From positions 2,065,001 through 2,129,000 of the forward strand of contig NC_087391.1 of the NCBI RefSeq assembly GCF_963675165.1: 64,000 bases of DNA. Reading direction: 5' to 3'. This DNA comes from Halichondria panicea. Taxonomy: Eukaryota > Porifera > Demospongiae > Suberitida > Halichondriidae. The position numbers and the translations under genes were made by a program. The notes under the pieces are model-generated. The model was not told where the DNA came from and searched no databases. It saw only the letters and a program-made list of their open reading frames with translations. This document shows positions 44,101-59,100 of this stretch, piece by piece (position 1 is the first letter of the stretch; each line of letters opens with the position of its first letter).

Positions 44101-47100
44101 AACTCCGACCTCCCCAGAACACGTACTGTAGGAAGCTTTAGCAAGGGTCTTGAAGTCGAATGGCAGCTGTAGCTGGCCTAGTGTAGTATATATAGAGTTA
44201 TTTTACCTGAGCTTCCTGCTCGTTGGCTGCCATTCGACTTCAAGACCCTTGCTAAAGCTTCCTGCAGTACGTGTTCTGGGGAGGTCGTGAGTTAATTGCA
44301 GTAAGTCTTTAATCTCTGGTCTTTTGTGTACGTGTACAGTGAGTCAACCCCTGCCACGTGGCTCTTGGTAGTTCATGCGCATGCGCAGTAAAAAATGGTG
44401 ACCCATTCCTGAATGGAGCAGGGACATCGAATAAAAACGGGTGAATAATTATTGGCAATACTTTGAACAATCATTGACAATAAATGATGATAATTATTGA
44501 CAATAAAATTGAGCAATCATTGACAATAATGGTGATAATTATTGACAATAAAATTGAGCAATCATTGACAATAATTCCAACAATAATTCCAACAATTATT
44601 GACAAACATGACAATATTATTGACAATGAATCAGATAATCATTGGCAATAGGCACCCAATTATTGACAAACATGACGATAGTTATTGACAATGATCGGAT
44701 AATCATTGACAATAGGTAACCCAAGTATTGACAATCACATTACATCATTGTCAACATATTTCGCCATTGACAATATTTTTCACTATTGAATAATGAAACA
44801 AATGGAGCGCCATACAATACAACCATAAAAAATACACGAATGCACACAGAGAAACTAAACACAATGGGTCAGGTGGCATATACGGCACCGGATATAATTT
44901 TGAAGGGGGAGGGGTTCGGGTTAGCGTAGGAAAAATAAAAAAATTGGGCGTTTCCACATCCGGTGCCGTATATGCCACCTGTCCAACACAATACTGCAGT
45001 TCTGCGGCCTTCGGGCCTAAGTCACTACTGAGCCAAAACATACCCAGTCAGTTTGCATACGCTTATAACGAGAATTACCTTTCATTTAAGCTAACTGAAA
45101 CGTACACAGTGGTACCCGCCTCAGAACAATCAGCTTACCCCGCAGTTTTCTTGTAGATCTCAGCAATTCCTCTGAGTCGTGCCATGAGAGACGCCAGTGT
45201 GATGATGTCTGGCCCCACCTCCTCCTCAGACGAGAATACGGGGACTAAGAGGAGGTGTTGAGTGATCTGATTGGACGCCAGTGAGAAGAGAAGGTCCAAG
45301 GACGCGTGGTAGAGGTCGACATGTTTGGAGATGTCCAGAACTGCAATGACAAAGATCACTTATAAACAATCGTTAACTTTGTAGGTACATGCAGCAATCA
45401 TACGTAGCTAAGCTGTAGGTACGTGCAGCAATCATACGTACCTAAGCTGTAGGTACGTGCAGCAATTATATGTACCTAAGCTGTAGGTACGTGCAGCAAA
45501 CATACGTACCTAAGCTGTAGGACATGCAGCAATCATATGTACCTAAGCTGTAGGACATGCAGCAATCATACGTACCTAAGCTGTAGGTACGTGCAGCAAT
45601 CATATGTACCTAAGCTGTAGGACATGCAGCAATCATACGTACCTAAGCTGTAGGTACGTGCAGCAATCATACGTACCTAAGCTGTAGGTACGTGCAGCAA
45701 TCATACGTACCTAAGCTGTAGGTACGTGCAGCAATCATACGTAGCTAAACTGTAGGTACATGCAGCAATCATACGTAACTAATCTGTAGGTAGCTATACT
45801 TACATGAACATCAGTTATAACAAATGAGTGGGGTAATCGTAGCTACATGTATATACACGTACACAGAGGGGATTATGAAATGTGTACAACAAGTACAGTC
45901 ATGTAAGACAGGAACATGTACATATACACAATTATATATAGTATATATGTACATATTATATACACAAGTATACATAATTATGTACATATGTACATATACA
46001 CAAGTATATACACAATACGTAGCTAAGCTGTAGGTACATGCAGCAAACATACGTAACTAATCTGTAGGTAGCTATACTTACATGAACATCAGTTATAACA
46101 ATGAGTGGGGTAACCGTAGCTACATGTACACAGAGGGGATTATGAAATGTGTACAACAAGTACAGCCTCATGTAAGACAGGAACATGTACATATACACAA
46201 TGAACACAATGATTGTTTATGTTGCTGATGTTAATTAATCCATTTACACTCATCCACTCTCACCCACTCTTAATTATAGTATTATGTGTATTGCAGTCTT
46301 TGTTCACACTTTGAATGTGGTTTTGGCCTCACCTAGGGGCTCTGCTCCTAGTATGTTTTTGGGCCTCTTTGATCAATTAATGTCAGTTATGTTTTTGCTC
46401 TAAAAAATGTCAGTTGTTGTTACGCTATTATCTCTAAGAATTTGTTTGAAGTAAACTTCAACTTGTTTTGATAGTTTCTGCTAGTTTGTAGTAGTCTGAC
46501 TTTGCCTCAGCTCTGAGCTGCAATCGTTTTTTTGATTAGACTAGCCTGTCTAGATCTATTGTACAGGAAAGAACTCAACAGTTTATCTTATGTCAATGCA
46601 GGTAATCGTAGGAACTAAACTGTAGTGTACGTGCTTCAAATCATGAGTTACAGTTGCTATGGGAGGAGGCACATCTTTGAAACACTAGCTGATTACAGAA
46701 AGGCTATGAAATTCAATGTTGAAACACTGTTTGAGGGTTTCACTATTATTGTGATAGTAATCCTGACAACAGAACAGACATTGCACGCGCACAGCAAACA
46801 AAGCATTAAAATGTATGGGTTCAAACAATTACACGACATACCAATGATAGTCACATAAATGTGCAGATTCTTTTACTTTCCTTGTTTTGTGCGATAATTA
46901 TTTAGAGTGTATAAAACCCCTACTTCTACTACTTCTATAGCTCCCCCCCCCCCAACACACATACGTCCTCACCAGAGTCATTATGGAGATACGATGCCAG
47001 TGCTGGAAGCAGACATGAGTCGCCCAACATCTCAACCAGCTCCTCTGATGCATCAGTGGGTGTGGCATCAGTATGACCTTTGATCTCCAAGTACTCGGCC

Positions 47101-50100
47101 AGGATGGTGAAACAGAGAGCAATATATTTCTCCTCCAATTTCTTCTTAGCAAGGGTAGCCTCAATATCCCAGTTGGACGTGGTGGAGCCTGTACCAAACC
47201 CAGTTCCCTTGGCCCAGTAATGGCTGTCGTCGTGGGAGACAACCTTCTTGTTCCTCTGGGACCTGCAGAGGAGAAGGACTAGGACAGACGGCAGATATGT
47301 TACCATGGAGATAGCTTTACTCCACACATACAGCAACAGTGTGTTATAATTTAAATCATCAACTTACATGTACATGGAACTTGAAGCAATAGTTACATAT
47401 GTGTAAGCATCCATGCATTATATACTACATGTAGCTGTCCTCACTTGCTTTGCTCCTCCCCCTGTGACTCCTTTCCCACCTCCCTACGAGGGCTGTAGCG
47501 GCCCATGAAGGCCATGCATCGAACCACGGTACTGACCACTCCTACTTCAAGGGCACACAGCCTCAAGACATTGCCCTCTTCTGTGTTGCTAGGAAACTGC
47601 TTAAGGGCCTCAAGGAATATTAAGTAGGGGAGGAAGGCAATCTCCTCAAGCGAACGATTTGATAGTGGCTCTGGAAAGGGTAAAAAATATTGTACTGTAC
47701 ATGTAAGGTATGTGTACAATGGATGTCTGTTTACAGCATATGAAAAGGATTCTGTACATTTTCTACAACGCTCTCTTTTCCCCCTTTGGGATCCGACTAC
47801 GTATACAGTGCTTCACACATTCTATGTAGTACTACATCATTACCTTTGATTTTTGCTTTGAGCAGCAGTCTTAGTAGGACGAGGGTGACTGAAGGGTTTT
47901 CCTTCAGCAGATCGCCATAGCAACTAATCCTTAGACAGAGGCCAAGCATGAACACAGAGTGTGCTGGCAGCATGGAGGGCAGATCCAGGAACACCTGCAA
48001 TGAGTAAAATACAGTGGTCATTCGTTGTTATTTTGTTTGCACTTAATTACTGTAAATTAAGCTATGTAAACATGTTTATAAAAGGTGAGGGGACTCAGAT
48101 ACACTAGCTGTGCAAGATAAGCTAGTGTATGGTGAACACCATTGTTCAAATTCACCTGGGATGGTCTCTTGCTCTCTGTGTTCCAAGATTGGGGCCAGTG
48201 GTAATGGTAGAGGGCAGGCAGGCATTGGGCAAGAGCTGACAGGCCTTTTTCCGATAGAAAGCTCTCCAGGAGGTCCTGACTTGAGTCTGTGAGGGCAGTG
48301 GAAACAGTTTTGATTGAACGCTGCTCAGAGTCGGACTCCAGAACCAAGACTATAGGAACAGTGCTTTCGAGGCAAATGCCGTCGCGAGCATCGAGTAATT
48401 TAAAGGCAACAGTAGACTGCGAATCAGACGGCACTGAAGTAATCAGACTATGGTCTTTGATTTTGAAGTTGCTCAGTTTCAAATCTCTGCTTGGTTCTAC
48501 GGGTGGTTTAAGAGGTTTGGTCACTTTCTGGACGGCTCGTCGTCTTAGGAGCGTAAGTGGAGCTATCTGTGCTGGTTTGACCTCCACGTCCTTGTTAAAT
48601 ATTGCCTCAAGGCTTTTGATGCTCACAGCACGGGGTAGCTCGAGGTAGTAATGGTGAGAGCCAACTCCAAATGAGGGGTGGAAGTTGATTGCGTCGTGGC
48701 AGAGGGAAAGAGAGGGTGTGGTTTTGAGGTTGGATGCTTTACATATTAGAACCAACGGAATGGACTCATGACAGAGAATTAGCTCAGTCAATATTTTATG
48801 TAGAAATGGAGTGAGAATGCAATCCTCAAGTGGAGTAGTTTTATCTGTCTTGTTTCCAGACTCAGAATCAGAATCAGACGTTTTGGTAGAAGAATCAAAG
48901 TCAAAACCTCCCCTCAGGGAGTTACAGAACAGCTGAACAAAGAGAGACTTGTTAGCAGCATGATTGTGCACACAGGCGGAAAAGAATTCGCACACAACGT
49001 CCTGCAAGAAAGCAAGATTGACGGCAGATACGCTGCTACAAGCACCAGAACAGAAAAAAGCGAATATCGAGGCCCAAATCCTTCTGTTGTCTTGGTTACC
49101 GACCCAATCCTTTGCTGGAGTCCAATTTCGAACAAAATCAGTCAAAAACGCGAGGTACATGCTCACCCTTTTCATCTTCTCTTGGACTTCATCTTTCTCC
49201 CTACTTTCATCGGGTATTTCTGCCGAGCCAGCATTAACAACAGAGCTTAGCAACCAATCAAATCCTTCCAAGAGTTGTGACATAACAAGGGACGAGAATT
49301 TGGACACCAGTAGCGTATTCGTAGCAACGGAAGATTGCGATGCTTTCGCCAAAGTTTGCAGAAGGTTTTGTAATGGCAGTCCCTGATTAAGAGCTTCTTG
49401 GCAGCGAGAGAGGATGAGCGTGTACAGTGGGGGGTGGGCGTTACATAGAGCACAGAGGAGAGAGTTGAGAGGTGACATGAGCGGGTGACCAACCTCAGTT
49501 GAGAAAGCAAACTCAGCAAGAGACCTACAAGTAAAATGTATATAATTATATTAAAGTATAAATAATTATCATAATCATGCACCGATGTACCGCCTCGAAT
49601 GATTAATTACATACGAACAGTCAGTAATAATACAATGCATGTACATACGGTAACATGCAGGTCATGTACACGTACATGTACATGCATGTGCATGTATCAG
49701 TTCATGCACTCCCGATCAGATACAAGGATGTTAAGTATAGGTTATTACTCGTGTAAGAGGAATGTACAGCTAATACAACTCGAGCCTGAGTGGCCAATAT
49801 CAACTTTATCCATATTGACGATATCAGGTATGTACTGTATTTACTCCACTCCTTTGATATCGAGCAAATATGATATAATAAATTATACACTGTACATGTA
49901 CAGACGCTTGTAGGTAAATTAGAAACACAAGGATAGAATAACATATATAGCATTGAAGTACGTTTTAGTTTCCTACACAGGTCTCTCAAAGGAGAAAGGG
50001 GATACCCTCATATAATTAGGAGGCATGGGCGGCAATAATAATACTATAACACTGTGTAAACTAATAACTCCATACCCTCACCTGAAATCCTCCTCGCTGT

Positions 50101-53100
50101 AGCACCTCGTCTCCCCCCAAACAGCACTACTGAGCGCACGGACCAGGGTGGGCGTGGCTTGATGAGATGTGGGCGCAGTCAAGGGAGACACTTGGTTAGA
50201 GAGCAGTCGAATAGCCATGTCTAGTCTGCAGAGGAATATACGCATTGTACAAGAAAATATAGTGGAGGTGTAATGCACGTACATGTACATGTACAGCAGC
50301 TTAAATTCATACAGCATTATACTTTCGAGGGAAACCGCAAGACTTTGACGTGCATATTTACGCCAAATAGAAAGGAAATTAGAGAATTTAGACAAAAATT
50401 ATAGGCCCTCATGCAAAGTTAGTGTCGACGACTGGCTTGAACTCATGCAGCATAACCTCACATGCTGTTCCCCACCTTTGCTTGCTGCTGTCAGTAGTAG
50501 GTCGACACAGACTCAATACCAGCTCCATGGCAACCGGTGACACGCTGGTCTGGCATCCCACACTGTAAGCTTGCTGAGTTGTGGTCCGGCTGCTAGAGTG
50601 CCCCAAGAGATACTTGATAATATCATCCCCAAACTCTGGGGAGTCAGCTGACAGCATGACGAGGACAGACTGCAGCTGGGAACTGGACTGGCGACTGGGA
50701 GGGGGAATGGGATGGAGGGAGTTAGAGACAGATCACAGGATAGCGTATACGGACGGACAACCGTGGATATAACCAAGCAATAGATATAACCAAGCAATAG
50801 ATATAGTAACTTTTACCAAAATAGATACGTCAACTGTACAGTGTTACAAATTTCAATACACTCAGCGCCCACAGCACTGACAGACTGTACCTGAGAGTAT
50901 GGTGGTTGCTAAGCAGTGAGAGACAGCTGGGCAGGAAGCTGGGGACAGTGGAACATACGCTTATAAGAGCCTCTCTTGTAAGCTCAGACACTGTCATCCA
51001 CTGCTCCAGAATGTTCAGCCAGCCAGCACTGTGTGTGTGGAGGGGGGGGGGGCGTACATGATACATGTAGGTATTTAGGGGGGTAATTATTCACTAATGA
51101 AACCGCTAAGGTTTTTTTTATATAATATATATACATGCATGTACATGTAACTACAACGCACTACAAGTACACAGTAGCGTTGTGGTATTAACAGACTATT
51201 GCACACCATCAGCTCACCTCTGCTCATCTCTCCTATTCTTTACATAGCCACCTGCTCCTCTCACATTTTCTTTGCCTTCCTCCTCATCCCCACTCCCGTA
51301 GGCCAGTCCCAACAAGTGCATGTGCGACAATGCCAGGCTATTGGACGCAAACGGCCTACCCAGGTACACTACCACCTCTTGAGCAATCTGTGGTTGTTGA
51401 AACTCGATTTTGATATTAGAAAGACCGCTTGTTTGTATGGGCGGGGTTATGGGAAGAGCGTTACCCACCCCTCCTTGAGAAGAGACCTTCAAGAAGACAG
51501 AGGAGGGTCCACTTTGTGTTAGCCCTGTCGGCTGAAACAGTTGCACGCAGTGTAAGAGAACTGGGAATGGTAGAGTGATGTTGAGCACCAGCCAATGTTC
51601 GGAAGAGTTGAAAGTGTGATGGAGAGTGCTTGACCGAGATGGACCTGATGTCGTCAGCTCTGTCGCTAGGGTACGATCGGGTTTACAGCAAATCGAAGCA
51701 AAAGGGAGAAAATTGACTAGTTTGCTAGTTTCGGAGAACAGTTTAAGCCTCTTTTTTGTTCCAATAACACTGACACTGTGAGTTTTCAAACCGCCAGTGT
51801 AAGGTGACTTACAACTCATGACTAAGCATTCAATAATCAACTTCCCACCCCCGCCTCGAATAAAATTCACTAGTTTGTGAGAATCTCCCTGCTTGACAAA
51901 ATCGGACATTAGACGGGAAATCAGATTTCTGAACAGTATGGAGATGTTTGATCTACCAGGAGTTGCACTCAACACTTGAAGGATGGGCTGAAAAAAGTAT
52001 GAATTATCTCTGCAATGGCCAATTAGAAAATGGAAGAAATTCGTAAAAAGATCGTGACTCAGGTTACATTTTTTGTCATTGCTTTCGGTGGGAAGTGAGT
52101 TTAGCAGTTTGAAAAGTTTGGTTAGAAGCTGTGTGTCTTTGAACAACAGTACAAGCAGTGGGAACTCGGTAACCAGCTGCAGCACATCCTCAAAAGAAGA
52201 AGGTTCATCCTCAATGCTGGCACAGCTAGCGTCAGTGTGGAAAGTATTCCGACAGTACTCATGTAATGGGAGCAAAGCTTCATCGGGTATTGAAACAGAC
52301 AAAATGTCTCTCAGAAACTGGATGAACTTCGGAGTGAGGTTGGCCGTGTCGTGAGTGTTATCACGTGACAACTGGACCCACTTGACCTCCGGCTGAGCAG
52401 AGCCAGGGTAACGATTGTATCGTTTCCTATCATCATCCATCTCGTTTCCAAACACCCGAACACCTGCCGTGTGTGTGGGAGGATGGGTGGTTTTAGTTTT
52501 TAGTAAAGAACTGACACGTTAACTACAGTACAGTGGGTGCATGTGCACGACTACAAAGTGATATAATTATGGAATGATCAGTTAGAGCCCTAGCTCACCA
52601 TCCAATTAGGGTATACTTTAATTTTTTTTTTATTGTTGCATACATGTACATGCATGTACTGCGCCTATACACTGACTCACCTGGAGAGTCTGTCTTCTCC
52701 AACAGCCAGGGCAGCCAGTCGACCATGACCAAACACAGCTGGTGGACCAGTCCCACCGTCTGATAACATGTGTTGGAAGGATTCTTCCACCAACTGGACA
52801 AGTTAGCGGGCTCCCCCAGGACGGAGAGCAGCGTGTGAAGCAGAGGGGACTCCAGGAGGGACTTGTCACTGCAGTAGGGGGCACACAATAGTGCACATGC
52901 ATGGCATAGTATCATAGAACCAAAGACTATACATGTAATCAGTGGAGCTGAGAAAAGATTCATTTTTCCACTAAACAAAAAGTACGTGTACATATAGCAA
53001 CATACATTGTTAGCACTAGGGTTACCCGTAACAAAATAAACTTGCCTACGACTGTAAGCTATAACATAAGAATATACAAATACAAACTTACCCATCCTGT

Positions 53101-56100
53101 AGTTGAATCAAAATATCCAAGAGGAAATTGGATCCATGCCACATTCCATCATTTTGCCGATTTCGGAATGGAATAGAGCACACACACCTAAGAAAGGCTT
53201 CGACAATCTCCTTGTCAATGTCTTGAGCAGTGAAAGGGATGGAGAGCATTTTTAGCAACACTTGTCTGAACTTCACCTGTACACGAGGGTCCCTCTCCCA
53301 CCACCTCCTAGGCGCACGAATGACCAGCTCTATGAGAGAGGTGTGCATTAGACAGATACTCAGTTGCCACAGTTTTGAGGATTTGGAGGAGGTGCCAATC
53401 AAAGAATCTAGCAGCATGATGAAAACTACGTTTGAAGATAGGGGTGGAACAAAATCTTTGTTGATGGGAAAGAAAAATCTTTCTTCGCCACTTCCAACAT
53501 TTTTGAACACTGTCTTTTCTGCAGGGAACAAGGAGCTAAGTTCTTCCCAGAACTGGAGCGTGGCCACAAGGTCAATGTTAGAATGGGGCTCTCTAGCTTG
53601 TTCCAAAAGATGTTCAATTGAATTCAGCAAAAACGTCATTGTTTTCTCGAATGGATACTTTCTTGGTGGCAGTATTTCTCCCACCACACGTGGTGTGAGT
53701 GTCGTGCTCCCTCGGGGCCTAGCGTTGATGAGAGAGGACAGAATGGACTCATAGACCACCTGAGAAAAAGCTTGCAGCTGTAACTCAGGAGACAGCTGAC
53801 AGGAACACAATAGTCTGGTTTCCACGGTGTTAGAGATGATAAATGACATATACAACAATGACTGTTGCCTCTGTTCTGTATTGTTGGTTGGAATTTCCAA
53901 TTTGGTAACTGCTGCAGTCTTCACAGTCTTAACAGCACGGCGACTTGCAAGCTTTTTACGTATAATTTCTAACTTTGATAGTTTTAATTTTCTTTCTTTA
54001 CTGTCTGAAACCTTCTTCTCATCAGTACTTCTTACATCAATGAGAGGGTTAGAGTAGGTGGAGTCTTGAGGCTGTTCTGTAGCTACATCAGCAGCTGGCT
54101 GCGTGTCCTTCATGTTGTCTAGCAGTTCTAACAGCTCTTTTGCAGCTTGTTGTGGGTCGATGTCTTTGTCACCACTGTCTTCTTGTTCGAGTTCGTGTGC
54201 AGCCGTTGCCTCATTTAGCAGTGAGTCTAAACTAATCAATTCATGACTTAACGAATCTGTTTCTAAAATTGTCGAAGAGCCTACATCAACTGATACTTCG
54301 CTAACAACAACAGAGCCTGAGGCTTCGTTAGATTCGTTATCTTGATCCAATATTTCAGTCACTTTTACTTTTTTCGATACAAGACGGTCTTTTGGATCGG
54401 TTGTTTGCTTGGTCGTTCCCGTTTCTCTCTTAGTGTGCTCGTAATGTTTGATTTCTCCATGGTGTAATGCGTTCATGAGCATACACTGCAGAGCCCTCTT
54501 CCCCCACTCGACTTGGTTGCGAGGACTGAACGACTGACAGGTGAGGACCATGAGGTGGTGTAGCTGTTGCTGGGAGACCAGAGTACGAACACCGAAGAAG
54601 GTACGAGAGTGGGCCAGTAATAGGGAGAACAACTGCAAGGGATGGACGACAAATCGTGTCAACTAGTGGGTGTACATACATACATGAATTCAAATACGAA
54701 TGTACCGTTTAAATCCATAGAGCGAAAATAGACACTCAAATAAATCGTAACTGAAGCAGATGAATAACACACAGCACAGAATTGCATACATGTGTTATTT
54801 TGATACATGCGTACCGTTACAAATTTCATGGGGTGAAGTAAAGTACCTTGCAGGTGACAGGCACCAGGTTCCACTCTCCCTCGTTGGCCAGAGCCAGTGC
54901 ATACCCCAGCAGGCCCTTGGCCACTCTCTGACAGAGCTCTGACGATAGGAAGGTGAGGAGGGGAGATGATGACTGCGTCTCTGTTGGCTTAGCAGGGGGT
55001 CGTTTCTTCGCCCCCATGGAGGGTGTGCCTAGGACGGGGGGCTTCAGGGGTGTGACACGGTACTCTCTGTAGTCCTGTGGAGTGAGGCACAGCTGCAGTA
55101 ATTGAGCATAATTATGTTGTTCTCCCTTAATTAAAACACTGCTGTTTATTACACGTAAGAGTGCATTGTGCAGGGCACAAGTAAAGTTTGTACACTCTTC
55201 AATTTGCACTTGCATGTACTTTGCATAGTGACACATGTACACAATGTACACGAGGTTAGGGTACCAAGTTTTAAAAGTAAAGGTTAGTAGACTACCATTT
55301 AATTCACACTGTACAGTGTAGTTATACTAAAGTACACAAAACATACATGTACAGCCATGTGACGTGCATGCGACAAAAGTGTACATGTCTAGCTCGATCC
55401 ACTCACTTTCTTGAGAGCCTCAGACTCGGCCATAAGCTTCACCTTCTGCTCCCCAGTAGCACTCCTTATCTCAGTCCTCAACCGGGACAGCTGGAGCCGA
55501 ATCGTCATCTTCTTGTCCTGAATCTCATTGACAGCTGCCCTACTCCGTTCCCATGCCATTGAGTTGTCAGGGGGAGGGGTTATCATTAATGGCGATGGTT
55601 GGAAGAGGTTTGGATGGCTTTTACTCGTTGTCTTTAGCGTAAGAGACGAAAGAATGTGTGAGAGGAGCAACACAAGCCACTGTAGTAAGGTGTTGTCTCG
55701 ACCTGGATGATCATGACTTCCCTGGAGGGTGTTGCTGAGCTGAGTTAAGAGACTGGTGAGGACGTTGGTACAATCGTACGTCCGCTGACTCAGCGCTGAC
55801 AACTGTAGGAGAGCCCTGCAAAAACAACACACAAAACCTTAATTATATGTGCACATGTACAGTACATGTGTGATGCGTGTGATAGAGAGGCAATGTCGTA
55901 TAGCACCAAAATTCCAAAAACCCTCTACACTAAACATAAAGTAAGCGACCGATCATATTTCAGTATTAGCCCCCCTCCCCTCCCCTCGCCCAAATTTGGT
56001 ACTACCGTATAGCGGGTAATTTTCGGGGGACAAAATATTCGTGGTTGAGCAGTATTTAGCCATTTCATGGATATTATTTTCGTGGTTGCTGCTTGCACTG

Positions 56101-59100
56101 CAGGTAAAGGTAGGCAAGGTCGCTTCATTTGTGGGTAAAATATTCGTGGTCAAACCTTCAACTGCGAAAACCACGAATATTTTGTCCCACGAAAATTACC
56201 CTCTCTAGGGTATCAGGTCACCTATTACAAGTGAAATTTACTCATTATCTACATTGTCTGCCTAGCAATGGTAATGGTAGGGTAAAGATGTGGTTGTAAT
56301 AAGCAACGAAGAGCTACAAATCGCTCAATTGAAAGAGCAAATAATAAATCAGACTCCGGGCTAACCAATAGAAGTATGCATAGAACATCTAACACCTCAC
56401 CTGTCCTGGTTGAAGACAGCTGTGTGCGAGTCACTGAGCAGATTTACGGCTGTCTTGGTGACAAAATGGCCCCACCATGGCTGAGACCCACACAGCTGGA
56501 TGAGAAATGCACACGCTCGTGCATGTGACTTGGGGGTGCCGTGAACACACAGCGTAGAGAATAACATGGAGCAGTCATCCTCGGAGAGAATCTGTTGCGT
56601 TTCTAACGTCTCTTGCGAGAGTTCACCACTCTTTTGTTTGAGGCCAGACGAGGGCTGTTTATTGAGAGTGAGTAGAGTGTCTATGGTACAGCCAATCAGT
56701 TTGATCAGTTTGCTAGCAGATAAAGTGGACATATCCCCACTACTGGCCAGCTGCTCGACGCTGAGTTGTCCATCGTAAGTACAGTTCTCTTGCCACTTTC
56801 TCCAGTTTCGTAGTCTAGCCAGCTGCACTTGTGCCCTGAAGCACTGTTTGTAATGGTGGTTCACTTCGTCCTCGTATTGTTCAGTCATGCCTGTACTAGA
56901 GGCGGAGCTTCTTTGAGAAAAGGCCAAAAGTGCTGAGATCAGCTTTTCCCGTGAGGTGTGGTATTGAGAGAGAATGGATTCTTCGAGAGAGAACAGCTGG
57001 ATGGGTGAGGGGGGGCTAGGTGGGATGGGACGACCGTAGAACGTGCCGATGAACACTTGAGCTTTGTCTCGAGACAAACCAAGTCTTCCTATGAATGTAA
57101 CCTGCAAGTAGGGCAGATAATAGTTAACTTAGGCAAAACACCAAACACTAGGGTGTCAGTTAAACGATTAAATGTGACAACAAAATAATTTGCACTATAC
57201 AGTAGGGATCACCAATTCACCAAATTTCCATAATCAATGCACGCCAAAATAATATTTTTTTATTCAAATACATGTATTATGTTCGTTGTACCATTTGTAA
57301 TAGATACATTTGTTTTGTTTGTACACACCTTGATAAACCGGCAGATAGGAGGAGGGTAGATGTTCCCTAGCATGAGTGACTTGTGTGACAGCTCTGATGA
57401 GTGGGCGACCCTCACAGCCTCACTTTCTCCACCATCACCGCTCCACACATCCACACACACGGATGACATGACCGGCGAAGACTGGATACAGAGATCAGTT
57501 AGCTCTACTTCACACGGTCCCAGCTCTAGAGTGGCCGCATACGAAACTCCAGACTTGATTGATTCGATGTGCATTATCAGTTCCCTTGGTGATATTGATA
57601 TATCAGTTACAGAAGACGGTAGGCGAGTCATACTTGATCGATCTTGATTTGAATTGTCCATTGAAACTTTGTCTGGTTTCTTGCGAGGAACACTGTCAGT
57701 GGGGAAACAGTAGCCGCTAGTTTTTGTGAGTGATGTCATGGGAACGGAAGAGGTGGTGGCATCGACTCGTGATTTCCTAACACTTTGCAAGCTGGCTGCC
57801 TTCACGGCGGCATTACCAGTGACCCTCAGGCAAGAGTACTCGAGTGGGAGTGTCTCAAGGAGTCCCCTCTGGGAGTACAAGAGGAAAGAGCCGTGTTTGA
57901 ATGTCGGGTACTCTTCAATCACTTTCTGTTCACTCTGCTCTTTGCAATCCATCAGTAGCTGCAACTCAGAATCGTATATTGTGTTCCCATTATTCACCAC
58001 TACTCGTGTCTCGATCTGATGATCTTTACCCATTGAGGCGGCGAATATGGGTGGGTGCTGCATATGAGGCATTTGTGGCAATACGAGATTTGGCATGATG
58101 TTGTACACGCTCTCATAAGTAAACTCGAAGTTAGGGTCGTCCAAAGCTGCTTGTGGCATTGGTGTTGGAATGCTAGGAATGCTAGGGGGCAATATTGGTG
58201 CAGGTTTGGGCGTTGTTTTGACCGTTACGGTGGTAGCACTCTTCTGCGAGTAGGAGAGGAAGATGTCGAACAGATCAGGCTCAAAAATGGACAGGTCTCG
58301 CTTGAAACTGCAAGGGGGCACATAGCTTGATAAACCCACACACACAGTAAACTACACGTTAACACACTGGGCACAAAACTAAGGTAGCACACCAACTTTG
58401 CCCCAACTCAATTATTCTAGGTTACCGTTACCCATTGTATCTACATGGATTAGGAGAACTCTACTCCCGCCATCTATCGAAAATAACATATTGATCTATA
58501 GTACAAGTCCGAGTACAATAGTTAAAAAAGAGCATGTATGGTTCTCGAAAATCAAATTTAAAACAGCAGTGTTCGGGCTAATTCTAAAGCGTATACCACA
58601 CAATACATATGAATTCCTCTTCTACATAATTATCCATCTCATTATTACGCCGCCTACATGTTGTACTTACTATGTCTGCAGCAGCTGTGCAGGAAGAGTG
58701 TTCCTAGTCTGTAGCTCTCTGCTCAGTCCCACCAATATACCTACACACTCACGCATCACCCTCTCATGACAGCTGGCGTTTGTCACTATGGCAATGACAC
58801 GGAACAACCAGTGGACACAGGCTGCCGAGGGGAACAGGGGTACAAGGGGGAGGAGACTCAGCAAGGATTGGGACACAACCTCTCGAAATTTTTCCACCCA
58901 CATACCTTCCTCACCAGCCCTGTGGGGACAAAATCATTATGAACCATGCACGTAACATTCATAACGTTTTGCTCTTTGTCGATCTCTACTACACGTGACA
59001 TAACATAAGGAAAACACTTGTACGTGCACACACAATCAGTATGAGCTTTGGTAGGTGTGGCGCTTCTTACACAACCCATGCTAACACAATACATTAACAT

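Noticed and set aside
48960-49386. Plus-strand ORFs of 96-140 codons
   Set aside because: Antisense to the BIRC6 exon 49524-48156, which has conserved homology.
53230-53754. 174-codon plus-strand ORF inside the BIRC6 region
   Set aside because: Antisense shadow of the 54632-53092 BIRC6 exon.
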